From assembly GCA_017549805.1 (NCBI GenBank), contig JAFYNJ010000011.1, positions 25,286 to 89,285 on the forward strand: 64,000 nucleotides of DNA. Reading direction: 5' to 3'. Shown in pieces: positions 17,902 to 27,101 of the stretch (the stretch's first letter is position 1; every line of letters begins with the position of its first letter). The notes below the pieces were generated by a model. The model searched no databases. It saw nothing but the letters and a program-made list of their open reading frames with translations, and had not been told where the DNA came from. The DNA is from Bacteroidales bacterium (GTDB lineage: Bacteria; Bacteroidota; Bacteroidia; Bacteroidales; F082). Position numbers and translations under genes: made by a program.

Positions 17902-20900
17902 TTATCTGACAACTACCCTGCCATAATGGACATTTTCACCGTCGCTGATTCTGACGATGTAAATGCCTGCAGCCATCTTCTCGCACGACAAATCAACGTT
18001 GCCGTTGCCTTGTCCTTGATAGACACAGACGCCCTGGGCGTTGAACACTTCAACGCGGGCGGCAGTCATGTTGTCGGGCATCTCAATGGTGAAGGTGGAA
18101 CCTCTGTCAACAGGGTTGGGATAGACAACCACCGTCTTGTTCTCGTTGCTGACAGGCTCAACGGGTTCGTCGTTAACAACAACCTTGGCGCCACTCATGC
18201 TGAGCATAATCTGGTTGTTGCTCGTCACATAGCTGCCACTATAGCTACTCGGCGAAGACGGACTGTAGTTGGTGTTGTCGCTGTAGATGCGCAACGCACG
18301 GTTGGCACCCGTCGAGTAAACGTAGAACTTGGGCGAGTTGGAGCTGCTGCTCACATAGCTGCCCGTGTTGTCGTCAACAGCCAGCAACAAGTTGCTGGTG
18401 CCATTGTAAACAAACGGAGTACTCAAGGTAATGGTGGTCCAACCAGAAGCATTGAAGGTGACAGAGCCGCTGTAAACGAGGTTGGACGAGGAGACTGACT
18501 CCCAGCCCTTCTTGCTGGTGAAGGCGGTCTTAGTCGTGTGCTTCATGTAAACAGCCAAGGTTCTCGTTGTGGACTTGGAGTTCGACACCTTGAAGCTGAT
18601 GGCAGTGATGGTGCCTGCTTGGCCAATCTCAGCGGCAGTATAAATCTGCTCGGTGAGCGAGTACTTATAGTAGGCGTATGTCGGGATATAGGCATTGGTG
18701 CTGCTACCGCTACCGATGGTCACTTCGGAGGCAGTGCCGCCGCCAGGTGTCTGTTGCTCAGTGAAGACAGCGACGTAGGATGCATTGGCAGTGGCCGTAA
18801 AGCTATAAGTAGCATTGGTGCTGACCTGCGTGCCGTTCTTCGTCCACTTGCTGAAGGTGTAGCCGCTATTGGCAGTAGCCTTCAAGGTAACGGTTGCGCC
18901 TTCGTTGTAGGTGCCAGCGCCAGTGACTGTGCCGCCTGCAGTTGGGCTGGCAGAAGCCGTAATGGTATAGGTGTTGACAGTAGTGCCGCCGCCAGAGCCG
19001 CTCTTGGTAAGCACGACCTGGTTATTGGAGGTGATGTAGGTGCCGCTGTAAGAGGTGGCTGACGAAGGAGTATAGTTCGTGTTGTCGCTATAGATTCTCA
19101 AGGCACGGTTGGCACCCGTGGAATAGACGTAGAACTGCGGGCTGTTGGAGCTGCTGCTCACATAGCTGCCCGTGTTGTCGTCCATGCCGATGATCAGGTT
19201 GCTGGTGCCATTGTAAACGAACGGTGTGCTCAGCGTGATGGTAGTCCAGCCGGAAGCGTTGAAGGTAACGCTGCCGCTGTAAACCTTGTCACTTGAAGAG
19301 AGTGTCTCCCATCCCGTCTTGCTCGTGAAGGCCGTCTTTGTTGTGTGCTTCATGTAGAGATCCACAGTACGCGTGGTGGACTTGGAGTTGGACACCTTAA
19401 AGGCGATAGCGGTAATGGTGCCGGCTCCGCCAATTTCACTGGCAGTATAGATCTGCTCGGTGAGCGAGTACTTATAGTAAGCATAAGTGGGCAGGTAAGC
19501 GTTGGTGCTGGTGCCGCTGCCGATGGTGACATCAGAGGTGGTACCGGGATCGGGCGTCGTCACTTCGGTGAAGTTGGCCACGTAGGTGGCATTGGCGCTC
19601 ACGGTGAAGCTGTAGCTGGCGTTGGTGCTGACTTGGGTGCCGTTCTTTGTCCACTTGGTGAACTCATAGCCCGTGGCAGGAGTAGCCACCAAAGTGCAAG
19701 TGGCGCCGGAGGCATAGCTGCCCGCGCCGCTCACGGTACCGCCAGCAGTCGGGCTGGCCGATGCAGTAACAGTATAATAGGTGGGTGTGCTGCCGCCGCC
19801 ACCAACGGTGACAGTGCCGAAATAGGGCTGGTATTGCTGACGGGTGACAACGACATACAACGTGCCGCTGCTGGGGATGGCATTGGTGAAGTTCACGGTA
19901 GCCACACCCGACGAGTTGGCTTCGGCAACGCCGTAGATGACCGAGCTGTTATCGGTAACGGCAACGTAGGAACCGGCCACGGCATTCACGGTGATCGAGG
20001 TGGCACCAGCATTGACCGTGCTGGGGATCGTCACGCTGTTCGTTTCAGGCTTGGTGACGTAAGGCATCACGGAACCATCGCCAAAGGTGTGGTAGAACTG
20101 GAAGTAATAGTGGGCCGAGTTTTTGCAGTTGCCCGAGGTGATGCTGGAATTGGTGTTGCTATTGGTGACCGCTTGCTGTACGGCAAGGTTACCGACATAA
20201 TTCAGTGCCGATGCGGAGTTCCAATATTGATCCATGAACATGACATCGTAAACACCTTTTGAGGAAGCCGATGTCGTTGGATAGTTGCCTTGAGAGTAGG
20301 AGTGTGCGCCTACTGCCCAGTAGAAGTCCTCATACCAATAGGAATAAGGTGAGCAACCGACGTAGGCGATGGCACCCGCGTTAGGCACACGAATCATGGT
20401 TTCGGCGAAGCAGGCATTGGTGCCAATGGAAGAACCGGGAGAATAGGTCGTCGTGGTGTTGTTGAAGTTACCCGTGAGACAGCAGTTGCCAACGCCGAAG
20501 AAATACTTGCCGGTGTTGGTCAAGGTGGCCACGTGGGCGGCCGTCATTTTGGGTTGATACCATTCCTGCTTGTCGCCATGGGCGGTATAGTTCAGGAAGC
20601 AGACACCGTTGTTGATGCCGTTGTAGCAGCCGTTGTTGCTGCCGCTGTAACCGGCGGTGGAGCTTGAGGCGATGGTCGCATTGATCGTGCCACTGCCAAA
20701 GCCACCGTAGGTGGTATTGCTCTTATTGAAATAGTAGTTGGTGCCGTAATTGATGGTGGGTTTGGCCACGCGGCTTGTCCAGCTGGAATCATAACCGCCA
20801 ACGAGAATGACGTTGTTCAAATAGTTGCCGCCATCGGTGAACTCATATTTCTCATAGGTCAACACCTTATTGATATAATTGGTCAAGTGCGTAGTGTTCT

Positions 20901-22002
20901 CCACCGAGATACGGCTGTAGTACATATCTGGGAAATAGTTGCTGGTGTTCGATGAGAAGTTCACACTTGAATAACCGAGGTCGGAAGCGCAACTACCGAT
21001 ACTGGAGTCAATGGATTTTGACATGTATTGCGGCACTTGTCCCGTGTCGCCAATCACAATCAAATAAGTGTAGGCGTTACCGGCTGAAACCGAAGCGTTG
21101 TACTTGGTCTTGATGAACGAAGCAATGGAGCTTGCCGAAGTACCCGTCTCGCTGGTATAGTAGATGTCAACATAGTAGCCTTTCTGAAGTTTCCATTGCA
21201 GCCAGCTGTTAAGGGCAGCATTGCCTTGGAAGCCCGAATAGCAGATCACCAACATCTTGACCGGTGTGTTGTAAAAGTCGGGATGGTCGGTGTAGGCATC
21301 CTTGGAGTCGCCCATAAGCATGTCGATATTGAAGATCTGGTCGTAGACGCTTTGGAAGGCAGCATTGGCAGTATTCTTGAACATCTCTTCCGTGCCTTCG
21401 GCATCGCCGTTTTCGAAGTCAACTTTCACCTCGATGTCGTTGAACACCTTCACGGTGCCGGCAGCGGGGTTGTAACGGACGGGTTGTACGATAAGCCTAC
21501 CGAGCGTGAGGCCACGCATGGTGCCGAGTACCTCGACCATGGCAATAGGATCGTCGTTATAACTGTTGCGGGTATAGGCGTCCTCATTAAAGGCGTATTC
21601 CACCGTGCTCGGGTCAACGTTTTTGTGGATAGGTGCCTGCATGGCGGAAACTGTGCCAATGCCATAGTCACTCAAGGTGTATTGCGTTTCGGAATGGGCG
21701 CCCACCGTAACAATGGGCGTGGCCCCCGTGGGGATGGCGATGAGCCTTGTAAACATCGGAAGCTGAGGCTCGCCAACATTGCCGTTGGGATAGGTGCCTT
21801 CAATGAAGATTTCCGATAGTTCACCACGTGGGGTTTCTACTTTGCTAGCATCAAGGCTGGAAAAAGAAAACGAGGCCTGAAGGCCATTCATGTCGCATTT
21901 TACGCATTCAGCCCTATCGGCCGAACGCAACTGGATTTTCTGCTGTCCGAAGGCAGTGAGGCCCAAGGCGCAAACCAGTGCTAAAAATAAAGCTCTTTTC
22001 AT
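17902..22002 (-). CDS. Second gingipain-like C25 protease with T9SS sorting domain
   Basis: Predicted T9SS-secreted protein of 1366 residues. In order: signal peptide (1-19, MKRALFLALVCALGLTAFG); propeptide (about 30-270); C25 domain with His475 in NYTAHGDKQEW and a Cys pair, C507-C508, in GVGNCCLTGNF, of which C508 best matches the nucleophile of the neighbouring protease; Ig-like segment; one beta repeat; NAYLPT module (about 823-1000); one beta repeat; a second NAYLPT module (about 1093-1270); and a type A sorting domain (VVYPNPVDRGSTF… to YGRVVVR). Unlike its neighbour it lacks a cleaved-adhesin domain. I chose the ATG at 22002 because it begins a clean signal peptide and lies downstream of the promoter; the ATG at 22077 lies upstream of it. 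Confidence 0.9.
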   Translation of the reverse strand: MKRALFLALVCALGLTAFGQQKIQLRSADRAECVKCDMNGLQASFSFSSLDASKVETPRGELSEIFIEGTYPNGNVGEPQLPMFTRLIAIPTGATPIVTVGAHSETQYTLSDYGIGTVSAMQAPIHKNVDPSTVEYAFNEDAYTRNSYNDDPIAMVEVLGTMRGLTLGRLIVQPVRYNPAAGTVKVFNDIEVKVDFENGDAEGTEEMFKNTANAAFQSVYDQIFNIDMLMGDSKDAYTDHPDFYNTPVKMLVICYSGFQGNAALNSWLQWKLQKGYYVDIYYTSETGTSASSIASFIKTKYNASVSAGNAYTYLIVIGDTGQVPQYMSKSIDSSIGSCASDLGYSSVNFSSNTSNYFPDMYYSRISVENTTHLTNYINKVLTYEKYEFTDGGNYLNNVILVGGYDSSWTSRVAKPTINYGTNYYFNKSNTTYGGFGSGTINATIASSSTAGYSGSNNGCYNGINNGVCFLNYTAHGDKQEWYQPKMTAAHVATLTNTGKYFFGVGNCCLTGNFNNTTTTYSPGSSIGTNACFAETMIRVPNAGAIAYVGCSPYSYWYEDFYWAVGAHSYSQGNYPTTSASSKGVYDVMFMDQYWNSASALNYVGNLAVQQAVTNSNTNSSITSGNCKNSAHYYFQFYHTFGDGSVMPYVTKPETNSVTIPSTVNAGATSITVNAVAGSYVAVTDNSSVIYGVAEANSSGVATVNFTNAIPSSGTLYVVVTRQQYQPYFGTVTVGGGGSTPTYYTVTASASPTAGGTVSGAGSYASGATCTLVATPATGYEFTKWTKNGTQVSTNASYSFTVSANATYVANFTEVTTPDPGTTSDVTIGSGTSTNAYLPTYAYYKYSLTEQIYTASEIGGAGTITAIAFKVSNSKSTTRTVDLYMKHTTKTAFTSKTGWETLSSSDKVYSGSVTFNASGWTTITLSTPFVYNGTSNLIIGMDDNTGSYVSSSSNSPQFYVYSTGANRALRIYSDNTNYTPSSATSYSGTYITSNNQVVLTKSGSGGGTTVNTYTITASASPTAGGTVTGAGTYNEGATVTLKATANSGYTFSKWTKNGTQVSTNATYSFTATANASYVAVFTEQQTPGGGTASEVTIGSGSSTNAYIPTYAYYKYSLTEQIYTAAEIGQAGTITAISFKVSNSKSTTRTLAVYMKHTTKTAFTSKKGWESVSSSNLVYSGSVTFNASGWTTITLSTPFVYNGTSNLLLAVDDNTGSYVSSSSNSPKFYVYSTGANRALRIYSDNTNYSPSSPSSYSGSYVTSNNQIMLSMSGAKVVVNDEPVEPVSNENKTVVVYPNPVDRGSTFTIEMPDNMTAARVEVFNAQGVCVYQGQGNGNVDLSCEKMAAGIYIVRISDGENVHYGRVVVR
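18196..18724 (-). repeat. NAYLPT-type module DNA (NAYIPT variant), copy 2 of the second C25 gene
   Basis: It encodes NAYIPTYAYYKYSLTEQIY … SNNQIMLS. It is the most diverged of the four copies (for example KKGWESVSSSNLVYSG and LLLAVDDNTG). Boundaries are approximate. Confidence 0.83.
19000..19534 (-). repeat. NAYLPT module DNA, copy 1 of the second C25 gene
   Basis: Very similar to the copies in the first C25 gene, about 6-8 kb away (TASEIGGAGTITAIAFK … LIIGMDDNTGSYVSSSS). Boundaries are approximate. Confidence 0.85.
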
Positions 22003-22046
22003 AGGAGTTATAGTTTTGTAAGACAATAAGTTAGTTATTGAGCATA

Positions 22047-22054
22047 CAAAATTA
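22047..22054 (-). promoter_or_regulatory. -7 promoter element of the second C25 gene, overlapping the menA stop
   Basis: CAAAATTA on the + strand is TAATTTTG on the minus strand. Its last three + strand bases (TTA, 22052-22054) are also the stop codon of menA. Transcription would begin about 40 bases before the ATG at 22002. Confidence 0.68.
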
Positions 22055-22963
22055 TAACATAAAATATGAAAAAACAAATAAAAAAATCAACAAAAATGAC
22101 TGAACCACTTGTTTTGGAAGCAACCGATCAGGAACACCTGTGTGGAGTGTTTTTCGAATAGTAAGAAGATCCATCAGGAAAAAAGGAAACATGATCCAAA
22201 AACCGTAGGCGTACCACGAGACATGCTTGAGCCAAAGAAAAGCCGTAAGACAAACAAAAGTCCCAACAATTAAGACAATGTGATAAACGAAGGCATTTTT
22301 TAGGCCGAGTTTCACCACCAATGTGTTCTTGCCGTTCGCCTTATCGTGGGCATAATCGCGCATGTTGTTGATGTTGAGCACGGCAACGGATAGGAGACCC
22401 ATGGCCGTGGCAGGCAACAACACCAAAGGATCGAAACGGTTGGCAGCCAAATAAAAGGTACCTGCCACTGCCACCCAGCCAAAGAAGAGGAAGCATAACA
22501 GGTCGCCCAGCCCACGATAACCGTATGGATGCTTGCCCAAGGTGTAAAACAAGGCTGCAGCGATGGCCGCAATACCCAAAATGGCAAACACCACGAGTTC
22601 CTTCCAACTGAAATAGGACCATGCCAACAACAGCAATGCACCTCCCGAAAGCAAAGCAAGGATGCCAACGACCACAATGCCTATGCGCATCTGTTTCTCG
22701 GTTAGCTCGCCGCTCTGCATCACCCGCTGGGGACCTACCCTGTCTGGATTGTCAAGGCCTTTCTTGAAATCGCCATAATCGTTGGCAAGGTTGGAAAGGA
22801 TTTGGAGCAGCATGGCCGTCACCGCGGCGAGAACCACTGCAACGGGATAGAAAAAACCCGTTGCAGCAGCCAAAAAGCCGCCCAGCATCACGCCCGACAA
22901 GGAAAGCAGCACCGTCCGTGGACGGGCTGCACGAACCCAAGATTTACACCTTTCACCTTTCAC
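22052..22963 (-). CDS. menA: 1,4-dihydroxy-2-naphthoate polyprenyltransferase
   Basis: Integral membrane UbiA-family enzyme (303 residues) that attaches the polyprenyl tail to DHNA in menaquinone synthesis, the respiratory quinone of Bacteroidota. WVRAARPRTVLLS near the start and NDYGDFKKGLDNPDRVGPQR, with the Asp-rich prenyl-diphosphate motif, identify it; about eight hydrophobic helices follow, with a second Asp-rich loop (NNMRDYAHDKANGKNTL). The start codon appears to be GTG at 22963, lying inside a GGTGAAA heptad repeat; no ATG is well placed. It follows the helicase gene with a 10-base gap, so it is probably co-transcribed. Confidence 0.93.
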   Translation of the reverse strand: MKGERCKSWVRAARPRTVLLSLSGVMLGGFLAAATGFFYPVAVVLAAVTAMLLQILSNLANDYGDFKKGLDNPDRVGPQRVMQSGELTEKQMRIGIVVVGILALLSGGALLLLAWSYFSWKELVVFAILGIAAIAAALFYTLGKHPYGYRGLGDLLCFLFFGWVAVAGTFYLAANRFDPLVLLPATAMGLLSVAVLNINNMRDYAHDKANGKNTLVVKLGLKNAFVYHIVLIVGTFVCLTAFLWLKHVSWYAYGFWIMFPFFLMDLLTIRKTLHTGVPDRLLPKQVVQSFLLIFLFVFSYFML

Positions 22964-22970
22964 CTTTCAG
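22943..22970 (-). repeat. Heptad tandem repeat containing the menA start
   Basis: The minus strand reads ctgaaaggtgaaaggtgaaa followed by ggtg: three units of GAAAGGT that hold the presumed GTG start codon of menA and the purine-rich bases ahead of it. Confidence 0.75.
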
Positions 22971-22973
22971 TTC

Positions 22974-25139
22974 TTATCTCCTCTTCCCTCCGCGGCGCTT
23001 GGGCGAGTAGTATGACGGTTCCGCATTGCGTGCGGCACCACGACGGCCACGGCCGGATTCCTTCGAAGAAGACCTCTTGGAGGAAGAGCCTCTCGACGAA
23101 CGTGGACCGTCGATGTCATAGTCGCTGGAACGGAAGCCCGTTGAACGGGACGATTTCTTGGATTCGGAACCACTGGAACGGGATCCCTTCTTAGAGCTGG
23201 AGCCCTTCTCCTTCTTGGCACCGAAGCCTCTCTCCTCGTTACGTTTTTTACGGCTTGGACGGGCATCATCCTCGTCGAAAAACACGTCGATGTCATCCAA
23301 ATGCTCACGCCAGTTGGGATCGAGCCATTCGTGGCCATCGCGGGAACGCTCCACCTTATACTTCGGCTTCTCGTCGTCAAAGACCTTGGACTTTTTCTTC
23401 GACTTCTTCTCAAACATTTCCTCTTCTTGAGGTTTTCTTTCCTCACGAGGTTTCTTCTCACCGCGGTCTTTATGGTCAAAGTCTTTCTTGGCTTCTTTGG
23501 ACTCGCGCTTGGGCTGTTCCTTGGCTACCTCCACCACAATACCCTTCGGGTTCTTACGCGGGTCGGAGAAGCACTCTAGAATCATCGGCACGAAACTATC
23601 CTCCACATCCACGTAGGAATAGTCGGCAAACAAGTCGATACGGCCAATCGGAATGTTTTTCGAGCAAGTGACATCATTGATTTTACCAATGATTTTCTGT
23701 GGCAGAATATGATCGTTCTTACCCACACCGAAATAGAGGCGTTTCATGGTCTGGTCCATGCGGTCACGCTCTTTCTTACGCTCACTCTTGTCTTTTTTGG
23801 CGTCCTTTTCATCCACATTGAGGTCGATGGCATTCTTGTAATAATCCAAGAAACGGTTGAAGTTCAAGGCCACCATACGGGTGATGAGCTCTTCGCGCGA
23901 CATCCATTCCAGTTTTTTGAAGATGACGGGCAGGAAGTCGTCGATATCCTCGCGGTTGATGTCCACATGCTCGATGCGGTCGATGTGGTTGAAGAGTTGT
24001 TTTTCGCAGACCTCCTTGCCGGTAGGAATCATCGCCCGTTCGATGGGACGACCCACGATCTTTTCGATTTGGCGGATTTTATGCTTCTCACGCAAGTGCA
24101 CCAAGCTGATGCAGATACCCCGCTTGTCGGCGCGACCCGTACGGCCGCTGCGGTGCACGTAGGTCTCGATGTCGTCAGGTAGATTGTAGTTGATGATGTG
24201 CGTCAGCTCGCGGACATCGATGCCACGGGCAGCCACGTCGGTAGCCACCAGCAGCTGCAAGGAACGCTTGCGGAAATGGTCCATCACATTGTCGCGCATG
24301 GCCTGTGAGAGGTCGCCATGGAGAGCGGCGGCATTGTAGCCGTCCTGGATGAGGCTATCGGCAATCTCCTGGGTCTCCAACTTGGTACGGCAGAAGATGA
24401 TGCCATAGATCGACGGCGTGTAGTCGATGATGCGCTTCAACACCGAGTAACGGTCCTTGGCGGCCATCATGTAGTACTTATGATCCACGTTGGCAGTACC
24501 CGAGTTGCGTTCACCCACGGCCACCTTCACGGGATCAGTCATGTACTTGTTGAGGATGGCTTCCACCTCTTTCGGCATGGTGGCGGAGAAGAGCATGGTG
24601 TTACGACCCTCTTTGGGCATGTACTCGAGGATGTCGTCAACCTCTTCCTGGAAACCCATGTTGAGCATTTCGTCGGCCTCGTCGAGAACCATGGTCTTCA
24701 CATTGGTGAAGTCAACGCGGTTGCGGCGGATCATGTCGCGCAGACGACCTGGCGTAGCCACGATGATCTGGGGTTTGCGTGCCAGTTCCTTGAACTGCAC
24801 TTCGATGCTGGCACCGCCATAGACGGGCACAATGAGGATTTCGGGTATGTACTTGGCATAATGCTGAAGGTCCTTGGTGATCTGCATGCAGAGCTCACGC
24901 GTAGGACATAGAATAAGCGCCTGGACGCAGCGCTGGCTGGCGTCGATCTTCTGGAGCAACGGCAGGCCAAATGCGGCCGTCTTGCCCGTACCCGTCTGAG
25001 CAAGACCCACAAAGTCAACGTCTTGCTCCAACAACACAGGAATCGTTTGTTCCTGGATTGGCATAGGATTTTCGAAACCCAGCTCCTCTATAGCCTTCAA
25101 CAGAGCCGGATTCAATCCAAAATCTGTAAATTGTGACAT
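22974..25139 (-). CDS. deaD: DEAD-box ATP-dependent RNA helicase (DeaD/CsdA type)
   Basis: RNA helicase of 721 residues, likely acting in ribosome assembly and RNA unwinding under stress or cold. It has the Q motif (FENPMPIQEQT), Walker A AQTGTGKT (K53), VLDEADEML, SAT, and HRSGRTGRADK. Residues about 470-545 form a DbpA-type RNA-binding domain (RLYFGVGKND … GRIDLFADYSYVDVE). The last ~160 residues are a low-complexity Lys/Arg/Ser/Glu tail ending KRRGGKRR, typical of Bacteroidota homologues. Promoter at 25169-25176; menA follows downstream. Confidence 0.94.
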   Translation of the reverse strand: MSQFTDFGLNPALLKAIEELGFENPMPIQEQTIPVLLEQDVDFVGLAQTGTGKTAAFGLPLLQKIDASQRCVQALILCPTRELCMQITKDLQHYAKYIPEILIVPVYGGASIEVQFKELARKPQIIVATPGRLRDMIRRNRVDFTNVKTMVLDEADEMLNMGFQEEVDDILEYMPKEGRNTMLFSATMPKEVEAILNKYMTDPVKVAVGERNSGTANVDHKYYMMAAKDRYSVLKRIIDYTPSIYGIIFCRTKLETQEIADSLIQDGYNAAALHGDLSQAMRDNVMDHFRKRSLQLLVATDVAARGIDVRELTHIINYNLPDDIETYVHRSGRTGRADKRGICISLVHLREKHKIRQIEKIVGRPIERAMIPTGKEVCEKQLFNHIDRIEHVDINREDIDDFLPVIFKKLEWMSREELITRMVALNFNRFLDYYKNAIDLNVDEKDAKKDKSERKKERDRMDQTMKRLYFGVGKNDHILPQKIIGKINDVTCSKNIPIGRIDLFADYSYVDVEDSFVPMILECFSDPRKNPKGIVVEVAKEQPKRESKEAKKDFDHKDRGEKKPREERKPQEEEMFEKKSKKKSKVFDDEKPKYKVERSRDGHEWLDPNWREHLDDIDVFFDEDDARPSRKKRNEERGFGAKKEKGSSSKKGSRSSGSESKKSSRSTGFRSSDYDIDGPRSSRGSSSKRSSSKESGRGRRGAARNAEPSYYSPKRRGGKRR

Positions 25140-25168
25140 GAAAAATATTTGATGATTGAAAAGTGCGG

Positions 25169-25176
25169 CAAAAGTA
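25169..25176 (-). promoter_or_regulatory. -7 promoter element of the DEAD-box helicase gene
   Basis: CAAAAGTA on the + strand is TACTTTTG on the minus strand, 29 bases before the ATG at 25139. It is divergent from the serine hydrolase promoter, 13 bases away. Confidence 0.7.
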
Positions 25177-25189
25177 CGGAATTTTTCTC

Positions 25190-25197
25190 TATCTTTG
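25190..25197 (+). promoter_or_regulatory. -7 promoter element of the serine hydrolase gene
   Basis: TATCTTTG, an exact match, ending only 10 bases before the ATG at 25208. The mRNA leader would be about 5-7 bases, too short for a normal ribosome-binding site. Confidence 0.68.
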
Positions 25198-25207
25198 GCG
25201 TTTTAAG

Positions 25208-26404
25208 ATGAAGAATCGCTGGCGCACCATATTATTTTGCCTGATTTCCATCGGATTGGTCCTGTTTTGCTCTTGCCGGAGAGGGCATGGAGGGCGCAAC
25301 GTCCCAACCCTGAAGATCGACAGCCTATTTGTTGACTTGGGCAAGACGATGGTGGAAAAACGCGCTACGGCAGCCGACCATACCTTCACTGAGATGCAAA
25401 AAAACGGCATCCTGAACGGCGTGGTGCTTTACGCCGAGGAAGGACAGGTCGTACTAAAGAAAGCTTTTGGATGGAGAAATCTTGTCAAAAAGCAAGATTC
25501 GTTACGTGTTGATGACCAGTTCCAGCTGGCCTCGGTGTCGAAGATGTTCACCGCCGAAGCCATCATGTTGATCCATTCGCAAGGCAAGTTGGATTATGAC
25601 GACCCCATCACGAAATTCATCCCTGAATTCCCCTACCAAGGTATCACCGTCCGCCATCTGCTAAACCACCGTTCCGGCCTATCGAGGTACGAGACCCTGG
25701 CTGACGAAACGTGGCCCGATCGCGGCATCCCCATCGGCAACGAGGACATCATCAAGCTCTATGTGCAACACAATCCCCTCCCCTACAACCAGCCCGGCAT
25801 CACCTTCCATTACACCAATGTGAACTACGCGCTGCTGGCTAGCATCGTTGAACGCGTCTCCGGCAAACACTTCGAGGATTTCATGAAAGAGGAGGTCTTC
25901 GACCCCTTGGGCATGAGCCGTTCATATATCTATTCCATGAGAGACAGCGGAAGACTGCACACCTACGTCAACACGGAGGTCCAAGGACACATCATGATGC
26001 GCCAGGGCCCAAAACGAGTCGAAGAGGACTACCTCAATGGGGTGATGGGCGACAAGATGATGTACTCCACCGTTGACGATCTCTATAAGTTCTGCTTGGC
26101 GCTGGAACGCAACTCTTTCCTGCCCGACAGCATACAACGGCAAGCTTTTCTCCCCGGATCCGAAGAATGGAAAAATGGGGAAAACTATGGCTTCGGATGG
26201 CGGATGAACGAGAAGCACCCTGGAGTGCTGTTCCATTTCGGATGGTGGAAAGGCTACCGGTCCTTCTTCATCAGGGACCTGGAAAAACACCGAGTACTGA
26301 TCGTCTTGACAAATACCAGCAGCAGTGCTGTCGGCGAATCGCTTTGGGAATTCATCAACGACACGACGGTAAGGCTACCGGAGTCGTGCGCTCTCAAGAA
26401 TTAA
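25208..26404 (+). CDS. Class C beta-lactamase-like serine hydrolase lipoprotein
   Basis: A 398-residue member of the beta-lactamase/D-alanine carboxypeptidase/esterase family. The N-terminal hydrophobic stretch ends in LFCSC, a plausible lipobox, so it is probably membrane-anchored. The SxxK motif is S109-V-S-K112 in LASVSKMF, the YxN motif is Y-T-N in FHYTNVNY, and HFGWWKGY near the end replaces the KTG box. The true substrate could be a peptide, ester or peptidoglycan stem; beta-lactam resistance cannot be inferred. The ATG at 25208 was chosen because the ATG at 25163 lies upstream of the promoter. Its stop overlaps the convergent response regulator gene by 4 bases. Confidence 0.88.
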   Translation: MKNRWRTILFCLISIGLVLFCSCRRGHGGRNVPTLKIDSLFVDLGKTMVEKRATAADHTFTEMQKNGILNGVVLYAEEGQVVLKKAFGWRNLVKKQDSLRVDDQFQLASVSKMFTAEAIMLIHSQGKLDYDDPITKFIPEFPYQGITVRHLLNHRSGLSRYETLADETWPDRGIPIGNEDIIKLYVQHNPLPYNQPGITFHYTNVNYALLASIVERVSGKHFEDFMKEEVFDPLGMSRSYIYSMRDSGRLHTYVNTEVQGHIMMRQGPKRVEEDYLNGVMGDKMMYSTVDDLYKFCLALERNSFLPDSIQRQAFLPGSEEWKNGENYGFGWRMNEKHPGVLFHFGWWKGYRSFFIRDLEKHRVLIVLTNTSSSAVGESLWEFINDTTVRLPESCALKN

Positions 26405-27090
26405 CCTTTCACCACGAGTTTGAAACCTACGCCATGGATGTTGACCAGCTCCACATTGGGCTCATCCATGAAATACTTGCGCAGTTTGGTGATATAGACG
26501 TCCATGGAACGGGCGTTGAAGTAAGAGTCCTCGTACCACACCTTGCGCAGGGCCACGGTGCGTTCAAGGGTCTCATTCATGTTTTCGCACAAAAGCAGCA
26601 GCAGGTCCGCCTCTTTTGAAGTGAGCTTACGGCTTTGGTCCCCTTTCGTCAGCATGTGACGAGCGGCATCGAACACATAATTGCCCAACTTGAAGGTGGT
26701 AGGTGTCGGGGTTTCATAGGAAGTCCTGTTGAACACCGCATGGATGCGAAGCAACAGTTCATCCATGCTGAACGGCTTGGTAATGTAATCGTCGGCACCC
26801 AACTTGAAACCATCGATCACATCCTTTTGCGTCGTTTTGGCCGTCAGGAAGATGATCGGCACCCGTTTGTCGATTTTCTTGACTTCCTTCGACAGGGTGA
26901 AGCCGTCCATCAGAGGCATCATGACATCAAATATACAAAAGTTGAAGTTGCCCGAGCGAAAAGTCTCGAGAGCCTCTTCTCCATTGGCACACAAGGTAAC
27001 AGCGATATCCTTCGCTTCAAGATATTTCTTAAGGATGACACCCAAATTCTTGTCATCTTCAGCCAGCAAGACATTGATCTTCTGAGTCAT
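26401..27090 (-). CDS. rprY: OmpR-family response regulator (RprY-like)
   Basis: DNA-binding response regulator of 229 residues. The receiver domain has the acidic pair E11-D12 with D13, phospho-acceptor D55 in FDVMMP, T83 and K105 (ITKPF). The C-terminal winged helix (about 130-229) carries LTSKEADLLLLLCEN and ARSMDVYITKLRKYF. The histidine kinase gene lies 11 bases upstream in the same direction, so the two form a pair. The rprY symbol is given by resemblance to the Bacteroidales RprXY system; targets in this organism are unknown. Confidence 0.88.
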   Translation of the reverse strand: MTQKINVLLAEDDKNLGVILKKYLEAKDIAVTLCANGEEALETFRSGNFNFCIFDVMMPLMDGFTLSKEVKKIDKRVPIIFLTAKTTQKDVIDGFKLGADDYITKPFSMDELLLRIHAVFNRTSYETPTPTTFKLGNYVFDAARHMLTKGDQSRKLTSKEADLLLLLCENMNETLERTVALRKVWYEDSYFNARSMDVYITKLRKYFMDEPNVELVNIHGVGFKLVVKG

Positions 27091-27101
27091 TGTTTATCCT
27101 T

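Noticed and set aside
11322-19534. The repeated DNA in the C25 genes as a possible CRISPR or satellite array
   Set aside because: The units are ~530 bp and in frame, encode folded modules, and have no short repeat-spacer pattern.
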